From Welwitschia mirabilis (taxonomy: Eukaryota; Gnetophyta; Gnetopsida; Welwitschiales): a stretch of 61,638 nucleotides of DNA. Shown here piece by piece: positions 23,840-34,486 of this stretch. Each line of letters starts with the position of its first letter. The first letter of the stretch is position 1. The notes beneath the pieces are model-generated. The model was not told where the DNA came from. It ran no database searches and saw nothing but the letters and a program-made list of their open reading frames with translations. The translations under genes and the position numbers were made by a program. The stretch spans positions 222,251,747 through 222,313,384 of the forward strand of contig JBOZIK010000001.1 in NCBI GenBank assembly GCA_051453625.1. Direction: 5' to 3'.

Positions 23840-24650
23840 TTATGCACTTCTATTAAATCAAGCAAGTAGTGAAAAAGAAGATGTAATCCACATATGCAGG
23901 AAATAATTAAATAAGAAATTTCTAAACTCTTAGAAGTTGGATTCATCTATTCTATATCTAATTTAGAATGGGTTAGTCCTATTATAATGGTAGCAAAGAA
24001 AGGAAATAAATAGAAAGTATGTATAGATTTTTAAATATTGAATATAGCAACTTATAAAGACTATTTCCCTCTTTCATTTATAGATCAAGTTTTAGAATGA
24101 TATTTTGGCATCAATACTACAACTTTCTTGATGAACATAGTGGATACAGTCAAGTCCTAATGGCTTCAAAGGATCAAGCCAAGATAACTTTTACTTCTCA
24201 TTGGGGTACTTATGCCTATAAAATATTATCATTTGAGTTATGTAATACTTTTACTACCTTCCAAAGATTAGTAAATATTATTTTTCAAGATATGATAGAA
24301 AGACCTATTAAAGTATTTATGGATGACTTCTCCATTTTTGAAAATAATTTTGATGAGTTACTTAATAGATTAAAAAGAGTTTTAGAAAGATGTCAATATA
24401 AATGCCTTTAACTTAGATGGTTAAAACATCATCTTATGGTAATAAAAGACATGGTTTAAGGATATAAACTATCTTAAGAAAAGATTGACATTGATGAATA
24501 CAAAATTAAAGGTATAAAAAATATTTTATCCTTAACCAAACTAAAAAATTTAACATCTTTCTTAGGGCATATTAGATATTATAGAATATTTATATCTAAC
24601 TTTAGTAAAATTGCTAAACCTCTAACTTTTTGGGTATGCACTTCAAATGC
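23840..24650 (+). pseudogene. D2 reverse transcriptase
   Basis: RT blocks in order: LLEVGFIYSISNLEWVSPII, VAKKGNK, KVCIDF, ATYKDYFPLSFIDQVL, then a clean 104-codon run (24097-24411) with SGYSQVLMASKDQAKITF, WGTYAYKILSFELCN, TTFQRLV and the catalytic box VFMDDF (FMDD at 24316-24327, both Asp intact). After it come LLNRLKRVLERCQ and the connection SFLGHIRYYRIFISNFSKIA. The FMDD box and block 4 are Athila/Tat-like. A few stops and one frame change near 24095 disable it. D1 has lost this domain. Confidence 0.85.
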
Positions 24651-24849
24651 CTAGCCTGACAAGTTAATAAAATATAAAAGGATTTAATTTCCACCTATGT
24701 CATGGATTTTTGTGTAAAAAATAAAAACTCTAAGTAACCTTTTATAGAAAGATATAAAATATAATTAGACTAATGAATGTAAAAGTTACTATCAAACTTT
24801 AAAAGATAAACTTTTATCAACACACATTTTATAGTGACCTAATTAAATA

Positions 24850-25265
24850 AAACCGTTCCACATTATGACTGACACATTTAGTCATTATATGGGAGTCATT
24901 TTGGTGTAAAACGATGAAAGCAATAAACCATATGCTGTTGTCTTTATTCATAAGAATTTTAAACTAGCTTAACAAGATTACACAATAACTGAAAAGGGCT
25001 ATTAGTAGTAGTAATAGCATTAGAAAAATTCAGACACTATATTTTAGGTTGTGAAGTAAAAGTTCATATAGATCATAGTGTTATTAGATTTTTGACAAAT
25101 AAAAAAGAAACTAATTCTAGAATTATGGGATGGATATTATTAATGAGATAATCTAAATTAAAATCATTGATAGAAGAGGGGAAAAAATGTAGTAATAGAT
25201 TATCTCTCAAAACTAGAATTTCCTAATAAAGAATAAATAAATATAAGAGATAAATTTCTAGATGA
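24850..25265 (+). pseudogene. D2 RNase H
   Basis: Reads HIMTDTFSHYMGVIL (expected catalytic Asp at TDT), KPYAVVFIHKNF, DYTITEKGLL, VVVIALEKFRHYILG, EVKVHIDHSVIRFL and the last segment with KKETNSRIMGWILLM. The order and spacing match the RT-linked RNase H of Ty3/gypsy elements, which removes RNA from the RNA-DNA hybrid. A few TAA codons and one shift are present. Confidence 0.8.
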
Positions 25266-25329
25266 ACATCTCTTTCATGTAAAAACTAGTCCATGATATT
25301 CTCACATAGTAAATTTTATTATAAGTAAG

Positions 25330-26560
25330 AAATTACCATCTTTTATGAATTATTATAAAAGAAAAAAGTTGTTAAGAGAATCTAGAGACTACATATGGCA
25401 TGATAAGATGTTATTTAAAAGATGTAAAAATCATGTTATTAGAAGATGTGTAGAAGAAATTTTTCAAAAATATATTTTAAAAGAAGCTAATTAGGGAAAA
25501 GGAGAAGGAAATCATGGTACAAGAAAAATTAGGATAATAACTCTTTATACAGGATATTATTAGTCCACAATATTCAGATATTCAAATGCTTATATCTAGA
25601 TTTATGATAAGTATCAAAGAGAGGGAGTATTTAACCAAAAATTGAAAATGCTACAATAATGAATTCATTTAATTAAACCTTTTGATATCTAGGAATAGAT
25701 TTCATTCTACCTATAAATCCTTCCACCTATTAAAATAGTATATCTTGGTCTATGTTGATTATTTTACTAATTGGGTTGAGGATGATGCTGTATATTATTA
25801 TTATTTCCCAGTTGTAGTTACTTTTTTCCTTAAGAGTATTATCTATTACTTTAGAACCCCTCAAAGTCCTATATCTAATAAAGGAAATCATTTTACTAGT
25901 GACATTTTCAAGAAATGTTTAACTAAGCATGGATTCCATTACAAACTCTCTATTATCTATCATCTCAATCTAATGGCCAAGCTGAAGTGATTAATATTGA
26001 AATTAATAGCATATTAATAAAAGTAATAAATGTTAAGGAAAAAATTGGGTTGAAAAAAATTAAATAAAGCTTTATGAGCTTATAGAATAACTTGGAAATA
26101 TAGCACAGTATTTATAGCATATGATTTAGTTTATGAAAAAAAGTTATTTTGCTAATTAAACTTAGAATAAAGATCTTTAAATTGGCTAAATAACTAAAGT
26201 GTAATTTGGATATAGCTTAAGAAGAATGAATAGAAAACATGAATATTTAAGATGAAAATATAGAAGAAGCTTTTTTACATAAATAACTTATTCAATAGAA
26301 AACTAAAATATATCATAATAACAAAATTAGAAAAACCAATTTTAATATAGGAGATTTTATACTAATATATGACCCTAAAAAGTCTATTTAAAATAAACTA
26401 TAAATAAAATTAGCTATAACCTTATACCATGACAAAAAATTTTGGGAAATCGAATCATAAAGGTATATGATCATAATGAAAAGGTAAACTACAAAGTTGA
26501 TGGGTAGAGAACAAAAATGTAATATGATCTTAAATCTTTGCTTCATTATTTAGGAAACCT
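25330..26560 (+). pseudogene. D2 integrase
   Basis: HHCC part is GNHGTRKIRIITLYTGYY and IYDKYQREGVF, with both Cys replaced. Core: GIDF-type Asp near 25692, VYVDYFTNWVEDDA, the second block SNKGNHFTSDIFKKCLTKHG where catalytic Asp is Asn, then YHLNLMAKLK. In an alternate frame the third-block Glu is preserved (QAEVINIE, 25976-26000). C-terminal text matches D1 (KTKIYH, NFGKW). Thus D1 lost Glu while D2 lost the second Asp. Confidence 0.75.
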
Positions 26561-26668
26561 TAATAGGCTGGAAATAATACTTTCACTCTACTTATAAAAT
26601 TTAGAAAAAATTAGACTAGATAATAAAGGACATGTGATTTCTTTAAAGTTTATTCAAGCTAATAATTT

Positions 26669-27184
26669 NNNNNNNNNNNNNNNNNNNNNNNNNNNNNNNN
26701 NNNNNNNNNNNNNNNNNNNNNNNNNNNNNNNNNNNNNNNNNNNNNNNNNNNNNNNNNNNNNNNNNNNNNNNNNNNNNNNNNNNNNNNNNNNNNNNNNNNN
26801 NNNNNNNNNNNNNNNNNNNNNNNNNNNNNNNNNNNNNNNNNNNNNNNNNNNNNNNNNNNNNNNNNNNNNNNNNNNNNNNNNNNNNNNNNNNNNNNNNNNN
26901 NNNNNNNNNNNNNNNNNNNNNNNNNNNNNNNNNNNNNNNNNNNNNNNNNNNNNNNNNNNNNNNNNNNNNNNNNNNNNNNNNNNNNNNNNNNNNNNNNNNN
27001 NNNNNNNNNNNNNNNNNNNNNNNNNNNNNNNNNNNNNNNNNNNNNNNNNNNNNNNNNNNNNNNNNNNNNNNNNNNNNNNNNNNNNNNNNNNNNNNNNNNN
27101 NNNNNNNNNNNNNNNNNNNNNNNNNNNNNNNNNNNNNNNNNNNNNNNNNNNNNNNNNNNNNNNNNNNNNNNNNNNNNNNNNNNN
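26669..27184. other. Assembly gap (516 N)
   Basis: Lies between the end of D2 pol and module M copy 4. In D1 the equivalent distance is only about 90 bp, so D2 may contain an insertion here or the gap size is wrong. Confidence 0.9.
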
Positions 27185-27267
27185 TCCTTATTACAAATAT
27201 TAAGGAGATACATTTCGTTACATGATAGAATATCTACAAATTAATATATATTAAAAAAAAGAATACA

Positions 27268-27436
27268 ATGTTCTATTACAAGTGCACTAGATTAAATGTT
27301 CCTAAGTAAGGACTTTGGCAGTGTAATATAGTAGCTATGAGAAATCCACTAAGGGGTCAGTTCACCATGATGTAGATTCAGAAAATATTGTGGATTCTTA
27401 CTCCTTTAATATTGTTTGTACACTTCTCATTATGAT
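27268..27436 (+). repeat. Module M, copy 4
   Basis: Contains CCACTAAGGGGTCAGTTCAC, GATGTAGATTCAG, ATTCTTACTCCTTTAATA and CACTTCTCATTATGATT. Shares the D-type insert with copy 3. The sequence after it to about 27550 (GTCATCTGAGACATAAATAG) also matches 19920-19975. Confidence 0.7.
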
Positions 27437-27549
27437 TAATTTTTCAAAAAAAAAATCAAGTTGTGACAACAAAGTTAAGAAATAGTTATACCCTATGAGT
27501 CATCTGAGACATAAATAGTTACCAAGGCCATAATTATATATCATAACTT

Positions 27550-28049
27550 ATATATAAAAAAACTATTTTATTCTAGTATTTGATGGAATGTAAATTTAAA
27601 GATCTTTAATTAATATCGTGCACAATCATTAAATTCTATTTTAGGAAAGAGTAAAGATTCATAGTTTAAAATCATTTTAAATTATCTTAATAATTTGATA
27701 AGTCATTTAGTATGATTTTCCTTTAATAAATTAATATGACCATAAGTAAATAAAAATAGTAATAAGCTAAATTTAATTTAGAAATAGAACAAAATCATTT
27801 CTCAAACTATGTAAAGCTAAGAAATAGATCAATCTACTAGAGTAACTTAATTCTTGAAATGGCCAAAGAACTTATTCTTTCTAATGAAGAACTTGATCTT
27901 AGATAACCTTGCAAAACTCTTATCTAGGAGTAGTAGGTGCATTTCACTTAAAGATTCTAATAGCATGCTTATTTATTCAAGTTGAGCTTACTAAAAATTC
28001 TTCTAAGGCTTTGCATTTTTTATCCTTTTTTTTGTATTCTTCCTATCAA
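27550..28049. other. D2 3' region, no clear feature
   Basis: AT-rich sequence with minus-strand coding-like fragments leading down from the frame at 28117-28308 (for example SLTALRFDRKNTKKRIKNAK), too broken to bound. Confidence 0.35.
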
Positions 28050-28330
28050 ATCTTAGTGCAGTCAAACTAAATGTAGGATTTATGACTTAACATTGATCCA
28101 CTTTCTTTTCTAATACCTACATTTGTCTAGTTATTTTACCTAAAGAAACATCATAAGCTAAGTCTTCTTGATTAAATTGTTGATGTAATTCTTCTATCCT
28201 AACCCTCAAATACTCAGCCATTAAATAATCCAGCATGGAATCAAAACTTGGAGGAATGATTTCATTCTCAAAGCATTCTGTACCAACTTTAGTAATGAAG
28301 GTATCCAATGCATTTAAGATATCAGTACTT
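28050..28330 (-). pseudogene. Antisense coding frame in D2 3' region, unrecognised
   Basis: The minus strand has an open run at 28117-28308 that reads FITKVGTECFENEIIPPSFD, then DYLMAEYLRVRIEELHQQ and EDLAYDVSLGKITRQM. It goes on past a TAG with VLEKKVDQC, and more lies at lower coordinates. Composition is protein-like, with charged and heptad-like residues. I do not recognise a family. Some Tat-lineage elements (for example Grande and RIRE2-type) carry an antisense frame between pol and the 3' LTR. The position and strand fit that, but no homology could be tested. It could also be a captured host fragment. Confidence 0.4.
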
Positions 28331-29104
28331 GATTTATAACTAGAATATAGTAAGTACTACATTGCATTCTCAAAACTAATAATAATTTAAGGTTATTAAG
28401 GTTTTACACTTTTAATACACATGTTAATCTGCATAGAACCTAAGTTGAGAAGGAAACACTTCATCTTTTTAACACCTAAAGCAATAATGGGGGAGTAAGG
28501 AGAGTACATGTTATAAGGATTAAATAAGAAATAATAGTAAGAATTAAATAGGATTGAGTGAAGGAACTCTAAGACTTAATATGGAGAATGATGAATGATT
28601 ATCATGAAGGAATGAAATTTTTAGCATAGGTATTACTTAATGTAGTTGATAAGTGTGATTTATCTTGAGATACTTAGTATATACCTATTTAATAATGAAG
28701 TAAAAGACTTTAAAGGAACTACATACCTATTCTATCAAACATCTAATATGTGCCACATATACAAAAATGATCTTTGTATCAAGATAAAAATCAAGAATTC
28801 TAAACTAATTAAGGTTTAACTTAAATTCAAAAATTTATCTTAATTTATAATCAACTCAATTTTTCCCTGAGTTTCAAGTCTATATAAGGATCCATTAGGT
28901 TTATTTATTATCATCAATTACTAAGTGATTAATTGAAATCTTGAAGATTAAGAAAAAAACTTTAGATAATGTAATGAGAACTTGATTAGTAGTATACAGA
29001 AAAAGAATGTATTTTCAAAGAAGAATAAGAAGATAAATGTTACTTGTATTATTTCTTTGATAGCACATTATCATGAGCTAAAATTCTAAAATAGTCTTAT
29101 ATAA

Positions 29105-29345
29105 TTGATTGAAACTAACTAAAATTTAAAACATTGAGTAAGATTTCAAGCCAAATTAATGAATGTAAAAATTTATCTTTCTAAATTTGATGTTACTTAA
29201 ACTTACATAAAATAATATAACTTGATTAACTAATACTAACTCAAAGTTAAAACTTTGAGTCAGATTTTGAGCCAAGTCATTATATTACAAGCTCAAAAAA
29301 TTGACTGATACTAGCTCAAAGTTAAAACTTTAAGTTAGATTTCAA
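29105..29345. repeat. Three copies of a palindrome-bearing repeat of about 50 bp
   Basis: Copy 2 at 29239-29260 is a perfect inverted repeat: arm ACTCAAAGTT, loop AA, arm AACTTTGAGT. Copy 3 (29314-29335) is GCTCAAAGTT-AA-AACTTTAAGT with two arm changes. Copy 1 (about 29110-29140) is more decayed. Each is followed by AGATTTCAAGCCAAATTA-like sequence. Confidence 0.7.
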
Positions 29346-29784
29346 GTTAAATTATTTTTATTAAAATGAAAAATCCATTACTGAAGAGTAGAGTTCTTTT
29401 CTTAAAGGCCCCTATTCACTTTTTACTATATTTTCTTTCCATGGCTGCACTTCTTTCTTTTATCTTACTTAATTGTATTTAACTAGCTAGGATTTGAAGT
29501 ACTTCATCAAGAACTTTAAAGTTCTTAATAATCTTCTTTTGAACCATTTGCTGGATCCACAATAGATTTGATAATTCTTGTCAAGAACTTGAGAGTTTTT
29601 TATGATCCTTATTAAACTCTTTTATTGTGAAGAGTAGCAATCACTTAAATATGATTTCCTATTTCTCCAACCTCTTACTTAAAATCAAACTTTATGAACT
29701 CCTCCTCTTTTTTGATGATCCCCATCAAAAATTAGCAAATGGATTATTTCCATATCACCTAGCCCATGTTATCCTTCACGATAT

Positions 29785-29970
29785 CTATTCCACATTAATT
29801 AATTTTCTTATTATTTTCTTTTCCATTNNNNNNNNNNNNNNNNNNNNNNNNNNNNNNNNNNNNNNNNNNNNNNNNNNNNNNNNNNNNNNNNNNNNNNNNN
29901 NNNNNNNNNNNNNNNNNNNNNNNNNNNCTATTCCACATTAATTAATTTTCTTATTATTTTCTTTTCCATT
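29785..29970. other. Assembly gap (100 N) with identical 43-bp flanks
   Basis: Bases 29785-29827 and 29928-29970 are identical for all 43 positions (starting CTATTCCACATTAATTAATT). The gap itself is 29828-29927. The simplest reading is two overlapping contig ends joined without merging, so probably no sequence is missing. Confidence 0.85.
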
Positions 29971-30809
29971 GTTTCCTTTATATTCCACATTAACAACTAC
30001 ATGAAATAATTCCATTTCCAACAATTTTCTAGTAAAAAAGTTTAGTTTCTTCAAATGTGTAAATTAAATGCAATAGCATGTACAGATTTTTACCTATTTT
30101 AAGTAGGAAATAAGTATGTAATTTCACTTTCACTTGTGCATTTTGCTTTCTTGTGCTTGAGTTTTTTAAACATTATGATAGAAAAACTCCATATAAAAAT
30201 TTCAAATTCATCATTTTTCTCATTTTTTAATTTTTAAGTGTATGAGAGTGTACAAATATTTGACTTGATAGTACAATAAACAATAAATTTTGTGAAAAGA
30301 AAACTCTTTTAGGGTAATATTTTTGCAATAATTTCTATTTGACAATGTTTTATGCTATTTTAACATCCATTTAATGAGTATAATAGTGTTTCTCAAACAT
30401 TATTACTTAAGTATTTTTAAAAAGTATCTTTCAAGCAACGTGTTAAATAACCTTCTCTAACTCAAATAATTATGATAATTTCACAACATGAAAAATCATT
30501 TCTTCCTTAAATTTTGCAAGTGTTCTTTTAGATCCCTATTTAATAGATTTTGAACAAAGAATCATTGTACTAGATTAGTATGAATGATTAACCATGAATG
30601 ATAAATTTACTTTATAATCAATTTACAAATTTTATAAGCATTTAAGATTTAATGAGAAGAAGAATGTACTGGAAATTATTGTTGAGAATAAGAAAATATT
30701 AATTACTCAAAAAAATTAGTAAAATATTGTAATTACCATCTAGAGGTAAATCTATTAAGAACACAAGTAGGAAAGAAGACATAACTTTAAGCATGAGCCT
30801 ATTCGAAAA

Positions 30810-33140
30810 GATGGTATGTAAGGCAGAATACCTGTAAATAAAGATTTAGAACCAGAATTTTTTATTACTTCAAGAATTATGGCTAGCAATTTTGTACCAA
30901 TTCTTCATAAATAAAAGGGTATCACATTACCTAGCATATACATAATAGTAACTATAAAGGACAAAATAAATCAAATAAATCTTAATATTATAAAAATAAT
31001 ATTTTTTCATTAGCTAGACATATTTCTAAATAAAAGTTGGAATAGGAGCCTCTGATGTAGTGGGGCTAGGATTTCCATCTTTGATAGTTCAAATACTAAG
31101 TAAAAATAGAGTTTCATTTAGGTCAAATACGTTTTGTATGGACTTAATGATTCAGATTCTTTTTAAAGTTAAAAAATTAAGTCTTTTGAAAACCATAGGA
31201 TAAGAAGTTCAACTCAAGTAACTTCTCAATTAGAACTAGATAAGCCCTCTTTTGTTCCTTAGAGCCCTCCATCATTAATTCCTTGTAGAAGTATGGGTCA
31301 GGATCCAACTCAATTTACTTTTGAAGCACTTCTTCCTTCTTATCCATTATAGCCTAGTTCATTCTCTAAATAACTAGAAATAATAAGTTTAATAGTATTT
31401 GTAGAACTTTAAATTTAGTTAAGGATGAAATACAAACTTATCTCGGCAAAAAGGAAGAAGTATGAAAATTGCAAAATCAAGTTGCTTATTTAAAAATTGA
31501 GCATGAATTTTTAAGATAAAAATTAGATTAGAAAAAAGAAAATATAGAAAATTACACCAATAAATGATCAAAAATAATAAAACTATTTAGCTCTCAGAAG
31601 CATATAAGGATATGAGTAGAAAATTATAGAGGGCTTATCAATGAATTGTTAAATTTAAAATAGATACTAAAGACAAAAATGAATCAGAAAGTTTTCTAAG
31701 AGAAAGGCTAGAAATGTTAGTATCTTTATTGAAAAATTTCACTTCAACTAATAAATGTGATGTTAAATATATAGAGAATTAACAAAAATTTATTACATTT
31801 ATACATAATTAAGAGCCTTTATCATTAAGTAGGAAATACTCAGAGAAAATCTATGTAAACCTAAAAGGCATAAATGAAAAATATATGAAGAGTTAGAAAG
31901 AGGTCCAGCAGTATAGACATAAATGCATTCAGGTCCAAAATTCAATTGATTATTACATTTCATTTTAAGATTAAATAGGAGAGCCATGATTAAATGATAG
32001 AACAAAATAAGGCTCTAAATAATAAAATAGGAGGAGTAAGCTCTTCTAGTCATCAACTTCATTAAGATTAGCCATTGAGCATATGACCTTATAAATACAA
32101 GAGGAGATCATAAGGGTAGTAAATTCAATACAAGATATTCCTTTAACCTCTTCAAATTTGGCTACTAAAATTAAAAATAAAATAAAACTAAGTATTGCAA
32201 ATGCTTTAAAAGAACCTTATGCAGAATTAAAAAGGATATTAGGTTAATATACCTATAATCTATTTAACTTTTTATTTAAAATTTAAAAAAATATGAGATT
32301 ACTACATGAACTATGTCTAATGAAGGTTAAATTGGATAAACGAATTGATTATGATCATGTGGAATTAGTAGTTTCTCAAAGCCTTAATTACTATCTATAA
32401 AAGTTATATAATTTTATTGATAAATTTGAAAAGTAATTAGAAATTATCATTTAGAAGACTTCTAGGGTATGGTTAAAGTTAAATAGAGTTTTTAATATTT
32501 GTAAAAAAGAGGCTAAGTATTTGAAAGATGAATTTGTATACAAATGAAATGAAATATCTATAGAGGAATTTTAATGTATTTGAATTAATATAACAATAAA
32601 AATTATATAAAATAATAAATAATGTGAACTAGATATGAAAATTTTGGTAGTGTCCTCTTAAGATCTTTAGTAGGTGTGTTCATTTAGAGATAGAATTATA
32701 AAGAATATGATCATACTTAAAGGAACTTTTGAAGATAATTTTTTAAAACTAAAAAACATGGATACATCTAAAATATATGTAGTTCTAATAGAACAAGCTT
32801 CAGAAGTAGGATTACTAGTTGAGGTAGCTTTAAAACCATATCATATGCCTTAAAGTTCTTCAATAAAAATTCTTTTAGCTCCTAAAAAAAAGAGAAGAGA
32901 GTCATAGCTATCAAAAGCTACTTTAAAAGGGAGAGGTAGAAGGAAAAAAAGTAGTAACTAAGGAATCATGAGATCTAGAGACTATAGATTTACATGATTC
33001 TATTTTATAGGAAGAACAAAGGAAAATTCTAGCTATCTTAGAATAGGAAAAGCAATTAGTCTAATTGGCTAAAAAATTAGAATAATCTGAATCCAATGAA
33101 CAAAATCCCTTTATTTTTAAAAGAAGAAATGAAGAATGAT
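30810..33140 (+). pseudogene. ORF3: long decayed frame upstream of the D2 3' LTR
   Basis: A coding-like region of about 2.3 kb that ends about 65 bp before the third LTR. Readable blocks in order: FFITSRIMASNFVPILHK (about 30855), DKINQINLNIIKIIF, SSTQVTSQLELDKPSFVP, MGQDPTQFTFEALLPSYP, VAYLKIEHEFLRQKLDQKKE when TAA/TAG are read as Gln (coiled-coil-like), LNYYLQKLYNFIDKFEKQ, ILKGTFEDNFLKLKNMD, then a basic patch LLAPKKKRRE and GRGRRKKSSN (about 32876-32955) that could bind nucleic acid or act as a nuclear signal. The frame changes several times. I do not recognise a family. Its place after pol is where env-like or accessory frames of plant Ty3/gypsy elements lie, but no signal peptide or membrane segment is visible. 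D1 lacks it. Confidence 0.45.
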
Positions 33141-33205
33141 AAGCTTATTTTTCTTTCCTATGTATACTTTTTAATGGACTAAAAAAATCTTAAGCTTGAG
33201 GAAAC

Positions 33206-34182
33206 TGATAAGTAAAAATAATGATGTAATTTTTCTTATTAATAAAACGTTTATAATTATATATTTTAGATCGTATATTTCTTCTTTAGTGTTTAAGTTA
33301 ATATACTAGCTAGTTAATAGGTTGTTTATTTAATATGCTAGTAGGTTTGTGTGTGTATATGTATGTGTGCATGTGTATATATATTGTATGATTGTGTTAT
33401 AAGTACAAAATGCCATTTGGCATGAGGATATGAGAGAAGGCTAAGGTGGTATAAATATAGTAACAACTTTAACCATAAACCTATTCTTCAAGAGTAAATA
33501 AAGAAAATGGAGAAAAAGTGAGGGACTAAATGGTATAAGAAGGGGATTACCACAAAGAGGAGGGATCTTTTAACAAAAAGAATCTAAAAATAGAACTAAG
33601 CAAGAGGTTAAAGGAAAGATTTAGATATCCTAGAAAGGGCATAACAACATCTCTAATGTTCTAGTATTCAATACAAAAGAAAATACAATCTTATCAACAT
33701 ATTTCTATGTAACATTCTAGTATTTTAATATAAAGCTAAAAAGCTAATACTTTTTATAAGTATTACGAAGATGTTTTATTACTTAAAAAAGTGATATACT
33801 CTTTTCCTTACTCCTATTTATGTAGGTAAACATGAATTAGGATAATTATCAATACTTAGAAATACTTATTATTTAGTATTTAGTAAAACTTATATTATGT
33901 TTTTCCATTTTCTTCATTCTCCATAATGTAATATATGTATATAGCAAACTTATCACTTATCAACCTAATATTTCAAATTACTTCATCATGCGTTTATCTT
34001 GATGATGCATGTTGAACTAAATGGTTGAAGTATTAGTGGTCTTAACAAGTTCTTTAGTAAATATTTGATTTCAATTTAATAGTTTAAGCTTATTTTAGGT
34101 TAATAACATCATAGTTTTCTACATTTTTCTACATAATTTCTTAGTATTTTCTATGTTTATTTCACAATATAAGCTTTCATTA
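33206..34182 (+). repeat. D LTR 3 (3' outer LTR, 977 bp)
   Basis: Starts TGATAAGTAAAAATAATG and ends CTTTCATTA (CA changed to TA). It aligns with LTR 1 throughout. It is longer through a (TG/TA)n expansion at about 33343-33390. GAAAC lies directly on both sides (33201-33205 and 34183-34187), so on its own it would also pass as a solo LTR. Confidence 0.75.
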
Positions 34183-34187
34183 GAAAC
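34183..34187. other. Target-site duplication GAAAC, right copy
   Basis: Pairs with 14809-14813. Sequence outside both copies is element F leader. Confidence 0.6.
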
Positions 34188-34457
34188 TTACAAAAACACT
34201 ATTAACTAAGTTAGAGCAAAAAAAAAAAAAAAAGGAAAAATAAAAGAAAAGAAAAGTAAACTTAAAATTAGATTAGTTTGGGTATTATTAAAATGACTAG
34301 TACAAATCACTAGAAAACATACAAAAGAAAGAAAACAATGACCAATTTAAATACCACTAGAATGAATTAGCATTCATCATTGAAAAAAACAGAAACTAAC
34401 TATAAAACTTGTAAGGAAAAAAATTTGATACTCTTTTAAGCTTCTAATGTATCATTA
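34188..34457 (-). other. 5' leader of element F, distal part
   Basis: Non-coding sequence between the F primer-binding site and the D insertion. Includes an A-run (about 34219-34234) followed by A/G-rich text. Confidence 0.5.
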
Positions 34458-34475
34458 TCCCTAGCAATGGGGTCA
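34458..34475 (-). promoter_or_regulatory. Primer-binding site of element F (tRNA-Asp type)
   Basis: On the minus strand it reads TGACCCCATTGCTAGGGA. The complement of the 3' end of plant tRNA-Asp is TGGCGCCGTTGCCGGGGA. 13 of 18 positions match, and four of the five differences are G-to-A or C-to-T. It lies 11 bases inside the F 5' LTR and fixes the element's orientation. Confidence 0.7.
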
Positions 34476-34486
34476 AAATATATTTA

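Larger units (their letters stand above)
28331..30809. other. D2 3' region, mostly non-coding
   Basis: Contains three palindromic repeats (29105-29345) and an assembly gap (29828-29927). A 104-codon frame from 29627 runs into the gap and is not supported. Nothing else recognised. Confidence 0.4.
14814..34182 (+). mobile_element. Compound Ty3/gypsy insertion D (three LTRs, two internal regions)
   Basis: A plus-strand block nested in minus-strand element F. Order: LTR (14814-15711), internal D1 with gag, protease and integrase (15756-19560), module M, GA repeat and gap, LTR (about 20206-21258, with a gap), internal D2 with gag, protease, RT, RNase H and integrase (21297-26560), module M, a 5.6-kb 3' region, LTR (33206-34182). 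Outer edges show TG..CA ends with single transitions (5' TG is TA; last CA is TA) and GAAAC on both sides. Pol motifs are Athila/Tat-like (VFMDDF; IALEKFRHYILG). D1 and D2 are clearly diverged, so the compound is old. Unequal recombination between LTRs, or one element inserting at another's LTR, could give this layout. Confidence 0.65.

Noticed and set aside
33201-34187. D LTR 3 as an independent solo LTR
   Set aside because: GAAAC on both sides would fit, but the LTR 1 flank also has GAAAC and ORF3/D2 lies directly upstream, so the outer 3' LTR of D is preferred. It remains open.
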